Shown here: piece after piece, positions 9,321-18,250 of the stretch | Numbering within the stretch: position 1 is the first letter of the stretch | How the letters are laid out: each line of letters opens with the position of its first letter | From: Enterococcus mundtii | GTDB taxonomy: Bacteria; Bacillota; Bacilli; Lactobacillales; Enterococcaceae | Length of the DNA stretch: 64,000 nucleotides | Assembly (NCBI RefSeq): GCF_013394305.1 | Contig: NZ_AP019810.1 | Location: forward strand, 2,881,001-2,945,000 | Direction of reading: 5' to 3' | The notes under the pieces: generated by a model | Database searches by the model: none | Seen by the model: the letters and a program-made list of their open reading frames with translations, nothing else | Told to the model about the DNA's origin: nothing | Position numbers and translations under genes: made by a program

Positions 9321-12300
9321 ATGAAAAAGACAAAAATTCTGAATAGCCTGATGATTATCGGCTTGGTGTTAGGAAGTATGAATGATGCTGTTGTACAAGC
9401 AATTTCGAGCATAGAGTCAAAGACTGAGAAGACATCATTGGTTGAAAAAAAACAATTTTCAATAGAACCAAACAAAGAAGAAGACAAAATAAACAACAAA
9501 AAAATAGCTATCAAAGATGAAAGTAATGAAAAACCAATTGAGAAAAATAAAAGGACTAGTGCTAGGAATAATAATCCGAGCGATAATTTTGATAGTGTTC
9601 AAGGAAACAACGGTAATTACTTTAAACCGACTACTGATGCAACTTTACTGAAAATTGGTGAAGAGCAGGCAGCTCGAGTGCAATCAGATTTGTCAAAAAC
9701 AACTTTTAATATTTCTGACTTGCAACACGAGAAAGACGACAGCTTTGAAGTTTTAAATTTTTCTAAGAGTACTTTTCCGAATGATAAAGGATTGGTTATG
9801 TGGCCATTAGGTGGAGGGCGTAATGATGTCTATTGGACGCAAGTAGATTCTAACAGTGGAATTTGGCGGATGCGCCTATACGCTTCAATGGCTTCAACAA
9901 GCGAGCCTTATTTAAATGCAAGATTTACTCGACTAAAATACGGTTCTGTCAGTGGGAATGAAGTATTCGCCTTTCCAAGAGTGGCTTATTTATCGAATCC
10001 TACAGGTAATATTAACGATATGAAACCATTTCTCACGAAAGCTACATTTGAAGTACGGTTACCGACTGCTGAAGAGGAAATCGGTAAAATTGTAGCAACT
10101 GCCAAAGAAGGTACACATAAACTCATGCAAAATACTCAACCGATCCCTAATCCAGAAACTTATCTAGATGTAAAAAATACACGTGGAAAAGTTGAATATA
10201 GTTGGAAAATAGCCCCTGATACAACGAAAGTAGGAAAGCAAGATACGAAGATTTTAGTAAAAGACGAGTCGGGTAGAGAAATAGAAGCAGTAGTTCCAAT
10301 CACTGTAGAACCTCTAGCTGTAGAAATCGAGGGAAAACCAGGACCATTTGACATTTATCAATATGATAAATTGCCAGATGTGACTGAATACTTTGAAGTA
10401 ACAAATCTTTATGGTACCTATACGCTAAAATGGTTTGATGATGTGAATACTGATTCGCCAGGCGAACAAACATGGCGAGCAAAAGTAACAACTTCTGATG
10501 GACGTGAAGCAACTGCTTCGATTCAGATGGATGTGACGCCACATGAGGGCTTAAAGGTTAACCTCAAATCAATTGAAGATCGAAAACTCGGTTATAATTA
10601 TCCAACATTTGCAACAAACTTTAGAGATTATATTGATTCGGTCACTATGCATGGTGAACCAGTCGAATTAAGAGATCTTGAATTTATTCCACAAGAAAGT
10701 GTGGAGGCAGATTATCGGATAGGTGGTCTTCAAACGCTCAAATTGACAGTTCAAACCAAGCACCCAAATAGCGGTGTGATGATTAAGGGAACTGGTGAGG
10801 TAACACTCAATGTTCTTTGGGACCACTCGATTTTGATGAAATCAATCAATGGTGAATCAGCTGGATCATTTACTTTAAGAACAGATAATTCAGGAAATGA
10901 GACGGCAAAAGTTGTATTTGGGATGGGGATACCAACCTCAATAAATACGGCAGTTGGTCCGCAGAGTTCCCCATTTTCGCTATATTATTCGTTTGAAGTT
11001 TTACGAGGCGAAACAGTCGTTTATAGCCAAGAAGTGACAAATCGCGCAACTTGGCAGCAAATCATGGATAAATTTGGAGATTCTACTGGAACGATCGATG
11101 TCCGTTATGGTGATGTCATTAAGATATATCATCCAGAACGAACGCCGAATAGTTCAGTCTTGATGATTGACGAACAGGAACAGGATTATACATATGATAC
11201 GGCGTACGCCTACTACAAGATTACTCCTTATGGATTTGATCCATTCCCCTTGCTAGAAGCAGAAGCTTCACAAAAGAGTTTTGTTTTAGGCGAGAACACT
11301 AAGACAATTGATCCAGCTTCATTAATAAAGAATGTAACGATCAATGGTCGAGTAGTTGATAGTAGTTTATACGAAGTGGAATCATTGATCGATTTTGATA
11401 CAAGTAGTATTGGAACAAGAAAAATGAAATTGAAAGTCACGATGAATGATGGACTTTCAGCAGAGGAATTCGAAGTCGATTACCAAGTCAAATGGGGCAG
11501 CACATTTGTGCTAAAAGGCTTGGGGGATGAGACGGTTGGCGCATTTAGTCTGCTAAAAGAAAACGATCAATGGGCATTGCATGCTAGTCAAGGAGTAAAT
11601 GGGACAGACTTGAGTCAACCGGTCAATAATCATTTTGGCCGAGACATCTACTATGGTATTGAAGTGATCGAAAATATTACTACCAAATACCAATATAACG
11701 TGCTAGGAAATCAATCGATTAGAGATGGGATCGAAGGGTTCAATCAAGGAAAACCATTAACCGTCAAACAAGGTGACGTCATCAAAGTGTATCATGCAGA
11801 ACCAACAGGTAATAGTCTATTGATGCAAGATGAAATAGCCAAAGACTTTACAATGGGCTCAAATGATGCCTATTACGAAGTCACAGAGCATGGGCTAGAA
11901 CCGATCCTCGCGATTTCTACGGATACTAAACCACAAGAATTTAGTCTAGGTGATGATGCCACAGAGATTGATGGAACCCAACTGATTAATTATGTGACGA
12001 TCAACGGTACCGAGTTAACACCGGATTTATATACAGTGAAGCAATTAGGAAACTTCGATACAACCACAGTTGGTCAAAAAGAACTTGCTATCCAATTTGA
12101 CACAAAAGATGGGATAGTATCAAAAGTCATCACAGTGCCTTATGAAGTGAAATGGGGCAGAACGATCGTGATGAAATCTAGCACCGGTGGTTCAGCAGGT
12201 GTTTTCTCACTGCAAACTACTAATACGACAAGACAATTGAAAATCCATCATGGGTTTGACTCGCCGTTAGACGAGCGCTTAGGAAACGATCAAGACCTCT

Positions 12301-14447
12301 ATTATTCAATTGAAGTCCTACGGGGCGAAAGAGTCCATTATAGTCAAGAAGTCCCAGGTCGTGTCACGTTACAAGACGTCATCAACAGCTTTGGAACTAA
12401 TGGTACTCAAGCTGTCACTGTCCAGTTAGATGATGTGATCAAAATTTATCACCCGCAAAAATCTCCTGGTAGCTCGGTACTGATGGTCGATGAACTAGAA
12501 GAGGACTTCACTTATGGTTCAGATTATGCGTATTACAAAGTAACGACTTATGGTTTTGAAGCAATGCCAGTCATGGAAGTCCATACAGCTAATAAAGCCT
12601 TTTATCTCGCGCAAGATGTGACTACTGCAGCTGATGCTGAATTAATTGATCGTGTGACGATCAACGGCAAAACAGTCGATCCAGAGGAATACACGATCGA
12701 AAGACGTTCAGAAATCGATACGACAACGATAGGAAATAAAAACGTCTCTATGCGTGTGAAAATGAACGATGGTTTATCTAGTGTGCAACTTGAACTGCCT
12801 TATCAAGTCAAATGGGGAAGTACATTTGTTCTGAAAGGCGAAGAGAAAGAAGGGAAAAGAGGCATCGTCGGTTCTTTTAGCCTGCTTGATCAAAATGATG
12901 AGTTGGCTATCTATGCCACGAAAGGCGAAGATGAAACAGAACTTAATGCGCCAGTCAATCCTGCCTATGGTCGGAATGCCTATTATCGAATCGACATCCT
13001 AGCAGATCCTAAAAATAAAGCAAATAGTTTATTTCCCGATAACATCAAATATACTTATGAAGTGGCAGGTAATCAAACGGTTCGTCAAGCAATCGAAGGG
13101 TTCAATAATGGCCAATCATTACCTGTGGAAGAAGGAGACATTTTCCGTGTCTACCATGCAGAAACAGATAACCAGAACTTACTGATGTGGGATGATATCG
13201 TCAAAAACTATACAGCTGGGTTGAATTACGCTTATTATGAAGTCAAGAATGGCGAGTTTGAGCCGATTACGATGATTTACGCAGATGTTGCTAGTCAGGA
13301 ACTCGTCTTAGGTGAGGATACCAGTGAGGTAGACGTGACAACGTTGATTGAGAATGTTGCATTCAACGGACAGAGTTTGAACACAGAGCTTTATAAAGTA
13401 GAACAAATGGGAGCGTTTGATACCCATACGACAGGAGAAAAAACAGTAACGGTAAAAGTATCGACAGCAGATGGTGTTTCTTCGACTGACATCGAAGTGC
13501 CTTATGAAGTGAAATGGGGTAGCACGATCCATTTGAAAAATCGTAAAGGTGAAACGGTTGGATCGTTTGGTTTACTTAAAAACAGCAAACAAATTGAAAT
13601 CCAATCTGTCCAAGGAACCGATCAAACAGTATTGAAGAATCGAGTGAATGAATACGATGACACCGAAGTATATTATGGAATCGAAATTCTCAACGAACGT
13701 AAGCAAAGCAAATATCAATACGAGGTTCGTGGCACACAAACGATCGAGCAAGCCATTTCACGTTTTAATACTGGTAAATCACTGGCGGTGACCCCAGGTG
13801 ATATCGTGAAGGTTTATCACGTAGATACTAGTAACAATTTATTGATGGCAGAAGAGAACGAACGAAACTACACCTATGGCAGTAATTACGCGTATTATAA
13901 GGTAACAGATTATGGTTTTGAGCCTACAGGTGAGTTAACAGTTGAACCTGCTCAGCCTTCTTTTGCACAAGGCACTGAAAGAGTTGACCTGAAATCGTTA
14001 GTAAAAGAAGTGAAAGTCAATGGGCGTGTAATACCTAAAAACGTCTATACTGTTTCTTTAGATGGAACATCTGAAATCGATACAGAAACTATGGGCAGTC
14101 GTTTTGTTTCTCTCGATGTCAAAGTGGATCGGAGTTATGGGAGTTTATCTACTCGTACAGAATCTTCATATGAAATCGTTGAACCTGGACAAGAAACAGC
14201 GCCAGGAGAAGAGGACGCTAGTGCAGAAGATGGTACTGGTACATCCAACGATCCAGATGTAGATGGAATTTCAGCAGAGACTGGATTAGGTGAGGGTTCC
14301 GCAGCTGAAGGTGATGAGAGTAAATTGCCACAAACCAATCAAACCATCAATCGAGTACTGCCATATATTGGTGCATGTTTCTTACTAATAGTAGGATTTG
14401 TTTTTTGGAAACGAAAAATGTCTAAGAAATCGTTTGATAAACAGTAA
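9321..14447 (+). CDS. Large modular cell-wall-anchored surface protein with LPQTN sorting signal
   Basis: The product is about 1708 residues. It begins with a signal peptide (residues 1 to about 30, MKKTKILN then LMIIGLVLG) and a low-complexity Lys/Glu stretch. An unrecognised domain at about 85-260 precedes Ig-like linkers. Five tandem modules of about 220-235 residues follow. It ends with an acidic Gly/Ser/Glu segment and a sorting signal: LPQTN, a hydrophobic helix and a KRKMSKK tail. Each module contains KGLGD-like, YYGIEV and GDVIKVYHAE motifs that resemble the putative mucin/carbohydrate-binding module PF03272. I infer an exported adhesin. The start at 9321 uses GGAGG at 9302-9306 with somewhat long spacing; ATG 9300 overlaps that SD and is less likely. 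Confidence 0.9.
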   Translation: MKKTKILNSLMIIGLVLGSMNDAVVQAISSIESKTEKTSLVEKKQFSIEPNKEEDKINNKKIAIKDESNEKPIEKNKRTSARNNNPSDNFDSVQGNNGNYFKPTTDATLLKIGEEQAARVQSDLSKTTFNISDLQHEKDDSFEVLNFSKSTFPNDKGLVMWPLGGGRNDVYWTQVDSNSGIWRMRLYASMASTSEPYLNARFTRLKYGSVSGNEVFAFPRVAYLSNPTGNINDMKPFLTKATFEVRLPTAEEEIGKIVATAKEGTHKLMQNTQPIPNPETYLDVKNTRGKVEYSWKIAPDTTKVGKQDTKILVKDESGREIEAVVPITVEPLAVEIEGKPGPFDIYQYDKLPDVTEYFEVTNLYGTYTLKWFDDVNTDSPGEQTWRAKVTTSDGREATASIQMDVTPHEGLKVNLKSIEDRKLGYNYPTFATNFRDYIDSVTMHGEPVELRDLEFIPQESVEADYRIGGLQTLKLTVQTKHPNSGVMIKGTGEVTLNVLWDHSILMKSINGESAGSFTLRTDNSGNETAKVVFGMGIPTSINTAVGPQSSPFSLYYSFEVLRGETVVYSQEVTNRATWQQIMDKFGDSTGTIDVRYGDVIKIYHPERTPNSSVLMIDEQEQDYTYDTAYAYYKITPYGFDPFPLLEAEASQKSFVLGENTKTIDPASLIKNVTINGRVVDSSLYEVESLIDFDTSSIGTRKMKLKVTMNDGLSAEEFEVDYQVKWGSTFVLKGLGDETVGAFSLLKENDQWALHASQGVNGTDLSQPVNNHFGRDIYYGIEVIENITTKYQYNVLGNQSIRDGIEGFNQGKPLTVKQGDVIKVYHAEPTGNSLLMQDEIAKDFTMGSNDAYYEVTEHGLEPILAISTDTKPQEFSLGDDATEIDGTQLINYVTINGTELTPDLYTVKQLGNFDTTTVGQKELAIQFDTKDGIVSKVITVPYEVKWGRTIVMKSSTGGSAGVFSLQTTNTTRQLKIHHGFDSPLDERLGNDQDLYYSIEVLRGERVHYSQEVPGRVTLQDVINSFGTNGTQAVTVQLDDVIKIYHPQKSPGSSVLMVDELEEDFTYGSDYAYYKVTTYGFEAMPVMEVHTANKAFYLAQDVTTAADAELIDRVTINGKTVDPEEYTIERRSEIDTTTIGNKNVSMRVKMNDGLSSVQLELPYQVKWGSTFVLKGEEKEGKRGIVGSFSLLDQNDELAIYATKGEDETELNAPVNPAYGRNAYYRIDILADPKNKANSLFPDNIKYTYEVAGNQTVRQAIEGFNNGQSLPVEEGDIFRVYHAETDNQNLLMWDDIVKNYTAGLNYAYYEVKNGEFEPITMIYADVASQELVLGEDTSEVDVTTLIENVAFNGQSLNTELYKVEQMGAFDTHTTGEKTVTVKVSTADGVSSTDIEVPYEVKWGSTIHLKNRKGETVGSFGLLKNSKQIEIQSVQGTDQTVLKNRVNEYDDTEVYYGIEILNERKQSKYQYEVRGTQTIEQAISRFNTGKSLAVTPGDIVKVYHVDTSNNLLMAEENERNYTYGSNYAYYKVTDYGFEPTGELTVEPAQPSFAQGTERVDLKSLVKEVKVNGRVIPKNVYTVSLDGTSEIDTETMGSRFVSLDVKVDRSYGSLSTRTESSYEIVEPGQETAPGEEDASAEDGTGTSNDPDVDGISAETGLGEGSAAEGDESKLPQTNQTINRVLPYIGACFLLIVGFVFWKRKMSKKSFDKQ
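10818..13935 (+). repeat. Five coding modules (about 660-700 bp each) in the surface protein
   Basis: Module starts are marked by a WDHS or VKWG-type motif at about 10820, 11490, 12150, 12810 and 13513. Each module has a carbohydrate-binding-like half ending YAYYKVT or YAYYEVK, then an Ig-like half with VTINGR and TMNDGLS-like motifs. Modules 1 and 3 resemble each other most (LMKS/VMKS, YSQEV, IYHP), while 2, 4 and 5 form a second group (KGLGD, YQYNV or YTYEV, VYHAE). The pattern alternates A-B-A-B-B. Confidence 0.85.
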
Positions 14448-14471
14448 CGGATAGTTAAAATGACAACGAAG

Positions 14472-14524
14472 CAGTTGAAAGAGCGAAGTGATAATTACTT
14501 TGGCATTCTTTCAACTGTTTTTTT
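14472..14524 (+). terminator. Terminator of the surface protein gene
   Basis: CAGTTGAAAGA pairs with TCTTTCAACTG across a longer internal region, with a run of T from 14518. Confidence 0.8.
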
Positions 14525-14881
14525 ATGATCACTAAAGGAGTCACGGACAAGAAATATAAAAATAAATCCTATGAGCAAAAATCAAAATTCTCGTAATAGG
14601 AAGTCAATCATTAGCTGTGGAGAACTTAAAGAAACAAAAAATGAAAGCAAGAACGGCAAGATGAATTTTTTAAAGAACTTTTAAAAAACTCAAAGCACTC
14701 TGTTTTTGGTTTCACAAATGGTGTTTTGTTTCACGGAGTTAGGCTTGCTCTTATGAGCAGACAGAAGTAGAATAGATAGTACATGTCTGATGAATCATTT
14801 GAGAAAATGCGTAATTAATAGTTAGATGAAAGAAGTAAAACTTGAAAGTGTAAAAACAAACAGAAATCGAGGAGGCCGCAT
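14525..14881. other. Non-coding stretch upstream of recQ
   Basis: About 350 bp of AT-rich sequence has no supported gene on either strand and no clear promoter. Only the recQ ribosome site at its right end (GGAGG at 14871-14875) is evident. Confidence 0.5.
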
Positions 14882-16660
14882 GTGGAGCAGTTATTAAAAA
14901 AATATTTTGGATATGAGCTTTTCCGCCCAGGCCAAAAAGAAATCATTGAAAAAATCATGGCTCAAGAAGATGTCTTGGGTATCATGCCGACTGGAAGCGG
15001 AAAATCAATATGTTATCAGCTACCTGCGCTAGCCTTGGAAGGGGTGACAATCGTCGTTTCTCCCTTGATCTCTTTGATGAAAGATCAAGTGGATGCTGCG
15101 AATCAACTGGGGATCGCTGCTACGTTTATTAATAGTTCATTAGAAGGATATGAAGTGGCACAACGTTTTCGTTCATTAGATGAAGAAAAGTATCAATTGT
15201 TATATGTTGCACCAGAACGTTTTATCATGCCTGATTTTATCCAAGCGATGAATCGTTGGTCCGTTCGCTTGATTGCCATTGATGAAGCCCACTGTATCTC
15301 GCAATGGGGGCATGATTTCAGACCCAGTTATTTACAGATGGCGAATATTTTAGAAGGTATTCCTCAGCGTCCGCCCATCGTGGCCTTGACAGCAACTGCT
15401 ACTGTCCCTGTAGCGACAGATATCAAAAGACTTTTAAAAATCCCTGAACAGAACCATATTCAAACTGGATTTGCACGAGAAAATCTGAGGTTGCAGGTTA
15501 TCAAAGATCAAAAAAAAGAACAATATTTGGTCGAGTATTTAAAAGTGAATCAAAATCAATCCGGCATCATTTATGCCGCGACTAGAAAAGAAGTGGATCG
15601 ACTATATCAGTTGTTGGCGAAATTTGGTTTTTCCGTTGGCAGATACCACGGCGGTATTTCAGAAAGGGAACGGACGGAAATGCAAGAAGCTTTCCTCTAT
15701 GATCGTATTCAGCTATTAGTAGCAACGAACGCTTTTGGAATGGGGATCAATAAAAGTAATATTCGTTTTGTCATTCACTACCAAATACCAGGTTCATTAG
15801 AAGCATATTATCAGGAAGCTGGTCGTGCCGGAAGAGATGGCTTACCTAGTGAAGCCATTTTGCTATTTGCGCCACAAGATGTGCAAGTCCAAAAGTTTTT
15901 TGTTCAACAATCGCAACGTGAGGAAGCACAAAAACATAAGGAATACGACAAGATCCGAGCAATGACTGAATACGTCCATATCGAATCCTGTCTGCAACAA
16001 TATATTCTTTCTTACTTTGGAGAAGCAAGCGAGCCTTGTCAGCGTTGTGGCAACTGTCTTGATGATCGTGAACTTGTCGATGTGACCACAGAAACGCAAA
16101 TGGTTTTGTCTTGTTTGAAACGAATGGGTGAGAACTACGGAAAACAATTACTAATGAAAGTCCTTGCCGGATCAAAAGATCAGAAAATCAAACAGTTTCA
16201 GTTTGATCGATTGTCTACTTATGGTCTACTAAGGAATCTGTCACAAAAAAATATATTACAGTTGATCGACTATCTGATTTCAAGTGGCTACTTACTTGCG
16301 GCTAGTGGTGAATACCCTGTTTTGAAAGTCAGCGATCTTGGGGTGCAAGTGCTTATGGGAAAAGTAACTGTCCACAAAAAGGAACCCAAAAAAGTGCAAC
16401 AATTGTCGCATGACGAAACGGATGGTCTATTTGAAGTATTACGCCAGTTACGGACTGATTTAGCTGTTGATGCAGGTGTTCCGCCGTATGTTGTTTTTTC
16501 AGATGCGACACTCAAAGAAATGAGTCAGCATCGACCAAATGACCGATTGGCACTTCTCCAAATCAAAGGGGTAGGGCAAAGCAAGCTTGATAAGTACGGT
16601 GAAATGTTCTTGCAGGTAATCAAAAATTTCCAAGAAAGCGCTACGCCAAGTGACAGTTAA
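14882..16660 (+). CDS. recQ: ATP-dependent DNA helicase RecQ
   Basis: This 592-residue superfamily-2 3'-5' helicase acts in recombination and fork repair. The order is an N-terminal helicase core with MPTGSGKS (K41) and IDEAHCISQWGHDFRP (DEAH at 134-137), the ATNAFGMGINK and YQEAGRAGRDG motifs, a zinc-binding CQRCGNC cluster, an RQC winged helix, and a C-terminal HRDC domain ending in GVGQSKLDKYG. The GTG start at 14882 is six bases after GGAGG. An ATG two bases earlier is out of frame. The length and domain set are complete. Confidence 0.95.
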   Translation: MEQLLKKYFGYELFRPGQKEIIEKIMAQEDVLGIMPTGSGKSICYQLPALALEGVTIVVSPLISLMKDQVDAANQLGIAATFINSSLEGYEVAQRFRSLDEEKYQLLYVAPERFIMPDFIQAMNRWSVRLIAIDEAHCISQWGHDFRPSYLQMANILEGIPQRPPIVALTATATVPVATDIKRLLKIPEQNHIQTGFARENLRLQVIKDQKKEQYLVEYLKVNQNQSGIIYAATRKEVDRLYQLLAKFGFSVGRYHGGISERERTEMQEAFLYDRIQLLVATNAFGMGINKSNIRFVIHYQIPGSLEAYYQEAGRAGRDGLPSEAILLFAPQDVQVQKFFVQQSQREEAQKHKEYDKIRAMTEYVHIESCLQQYILSYFGEASEPCQRCGNCLDDRELVDVTTETQMVLSCLKRMGENYGKQLLMKVLAGSKDQKIKQFQFDRLSTYGLLRNLSQKNILQLIDYLISSGYLLAASGEYPVLKVSDLGVQVLMGKVTVHKKEPKKVQQLSHDETDGLFEVLRQLRTDLAVDAGVPPYVVFSDATLKEMSQHRPNDRLALLQIKGVGQSKLDKYGEMFLQVIKNFQESATPSDS

Positions 16661-16676
16661 AAAACCTAAAAAAAAG

Positions 16677-16698
16677 CCTAGATAAATCTAGGTTCTTG
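16677..16698 (+). terminator. Weak hairpin after recQ
   Basis: CCTAGAT and ATCTAGG form a 7-bp stem with an AA loop, followed by TTCTT. The tail is poor, so termination may be partial. Confidence 0.45.
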
Positions 16699-16718
16699 CT
16701 CAGTTATCGCATAAAATA

Positions 16719-16727
16719 TGCTATAAT
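16719..16727 (+). promoter_or_regulatory. Extended -10 promoter of the ylaN-ftsW-pyc operon
   Basis: TGC followed by TATAAT at 16722-16727 is a consensus extended -10. TTGCTC lies upstream at 16696 with a 20-bp spacer, longer than ideal. It is 31 bp before the ylaN start. Confidence 0.7.
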
Positions 16728-16757
16728 GAATGAACTTAGAAATGGAGGGAAAGGCAA

Positions 16758-17060
16758 ATGGATTCTCTTTCAAAAGAGACGGCACTCAATGTGTTGATTG
16801 ATGAGGCAGATCGCATCAAGCGTTTGATCCAAAATCAAACAAACAGTCTTTGTATCTCGCAGTGCAAAGCCTTTGAAGAGGTAGTCGATACACAAATGTA
16901 TGGATTTTCTCAACAAGTGAGTTTTGCGATACGTGTAGGGATCATTGAAAAAAAAGAAGGGCAACTGATGCTCAGTGAGTTAGAACGTCAATTGAATCAC
17001 TTATACAATGAAGTTTACCGAGAAAATTATGATAAAAAAGAAAGTGGCAAGGGGGAATAA
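16758..17060 (+). CDS. ylaN: YlaN/UPF0358 family protein
   Basis: This 100-residue protein is mostly helical and matches YlaN (UPF0358) along its length, with ALNVLIDEADRIKRLI near the start and QMYGFSQQVSFAIRVG in the middle. In Bacillus and Staphylococcus, YlaN is linked to iron homeostasis and Fur. The SD AATGGAGGG sits upstream of the ATG. Its place immediately before ftsW (2-bp gap) is the same as in Bacillus subtilis. The family assignment is strong; the role in this organism is inferred. Confidence 0.9.
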   Translation: MDSLSKETALNVLIDEADRIKRLIQNQTNSLCISQCKAFEEVVDTQMYGFSQQVSFAIRVGIIEKKEGQLMLSELERQLNHLYNEVYRENYDKKESGKGE

Positions 17061-17062
17061 GC

Positions 17063-18229
17063 TTGCCGAATAAAGTGAAAAAAAGGCATCTGTTGGATTA
17101 CAGTATTTTGATTCCATATTTGATTTTATGTATCATCGGGTTGATCATGGTTTATAGCTCCACCTCCTACTTGCTATTAGCAAATGGGAGCAATCCAGCG
17201 TCATCAGTCATCAATCAAAGTATTTTTTGGGTGCTTAGCTTGATCGTTATTGCACTCCTATACAAAATGAAAATCGGTGTATTGAAAAATCAGCGATTGA
17301 TCATGGCGGCTATCGCAGTCTTGACGATTTTATTATTGATCGTCTTATTTTTTGGGGAAGAACGTAATGGTGCAAAAGGTTGGCTTGAAATTGCCGGATT
17401 TTCTATCCAGCCCGCCGAATACCTAAAGATCATTGCCATCTGGTATCTTTCCTTTACTTTGTCACAGAGACAAATGAGTGTGCAAAAAAACTTCATTGCA
17501 ACGGTCAAACGACCTTTATTGTTAGTACTTGCCTTGACAGTGTTAGTGGCAAGTCTACCCGATTTTGGGAATGCAACGGTTATTTTTTTGATCATCATCG
17601 TGTTACTATTAGCTAGCGGCGTCAATTATTTTTACACCTTGATCGTCGGTGTCGGAGGAATCATTTTTAGTGTAGTAACAATTTGGTTGATCAACGTGAC
17701 CCAAGGGAAACTTTTCCCTGGTCGCCTACAATATATTTATCATCGTTTTGAGATTTTTCAAAACCCTTTTACTGATGAATTGAATAACGGACACCAAATG
17801 GTGAATGGTTATTATGCGATGTTCAACGGTGGTCTATTCGGTCGCGGATTAGGGAATAGTATCCAGAAAAAAGGATTTCTACAAGAAGCGCAAACCGACT
17901 TTATCTATGCCATCGTAGTAGAAGAATTAGGAGTGATCATGGGTATTTTGATCTTAGCTTTATTGATGTTCATGATTGCGCGTATCATCTTAGTGGGCAT
18001 CCGCTCAAAAGATCCATTTAATTCTTTGCTATGTATCGGGATCGGTTCGATGTTTCTGATCCAAGTATTTGTCAACCTTGGCGGGATCACTGGGATCATC
18101 CCATTGACAGGGATCACATTCCCATTCTTGAGTCAAGGTGGTTCGAGTTTGCTGATGCTTTCGATCTGCGTAGGTTTCGTCCTGAATATCAGCGCAGATG
18201 AGAAACGTAAGAGTTTAGGTATTTACTAA
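17063..18229 (+). CDS. ftsW: Septal peptidoglycan glycosyltransferase FtsW (SEDS family)
   Basis: This 388-residue polytopic membrane protein has about ten hydrophobic segments and SEDS-family signatures: GLIMVYSSTSY near the start, GAKGWLEIAGFSIQPAEYLK, PDFGNATV, GLFGRGLGNSIQK and the C-terminal ITFPFLSQGGSSLL. It polymerises lipid II at the division septum with its partner class B penicillin-binding protein. A RodA-type relative is possible, but the ylaN-ftsW-pyc gene order supports FtsW. It starts with TTG at 17063 after AAGGGGG. Only 21 bp separate it from pyc. Confidence 0.93.
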   Translation: MPNKVKKRHLLDYSILIPYLILCIIGLIMVYSSTSYLLLANGSNPASSVINQSIFWVLSLIVIALLYKMKIGVLKNQRLIMAAIAVLTILLLIVLFFGEERNGAKGWLEIAGFSIQPAEYLKIIAIWYLSFTLSQRQMSVQKNFIATVKRPLLLVLALTVLVASLPDFGNATVIFLIIIVLLLASGVNYFYTLIVGVGGIIFSVVTIWLINVTQGKLFPGRLQYIYHRFEIFQNPFTDELNNGHQMVNGYYAMFNGGLFGRGLGNSIQKKGFLQEAQTDFIYAIVVEELGVIMGILILALLMFMIARIILVGIRSKDPFNSLLCIGIGSMFLIQVFVNLGGITGIIPLTGITFPFLSQGGSSLLMLSICVGFVLNISADEKRKSLGIY

Positions 18230-18250
18230 AATTGACGTAGGAGTGATTCG

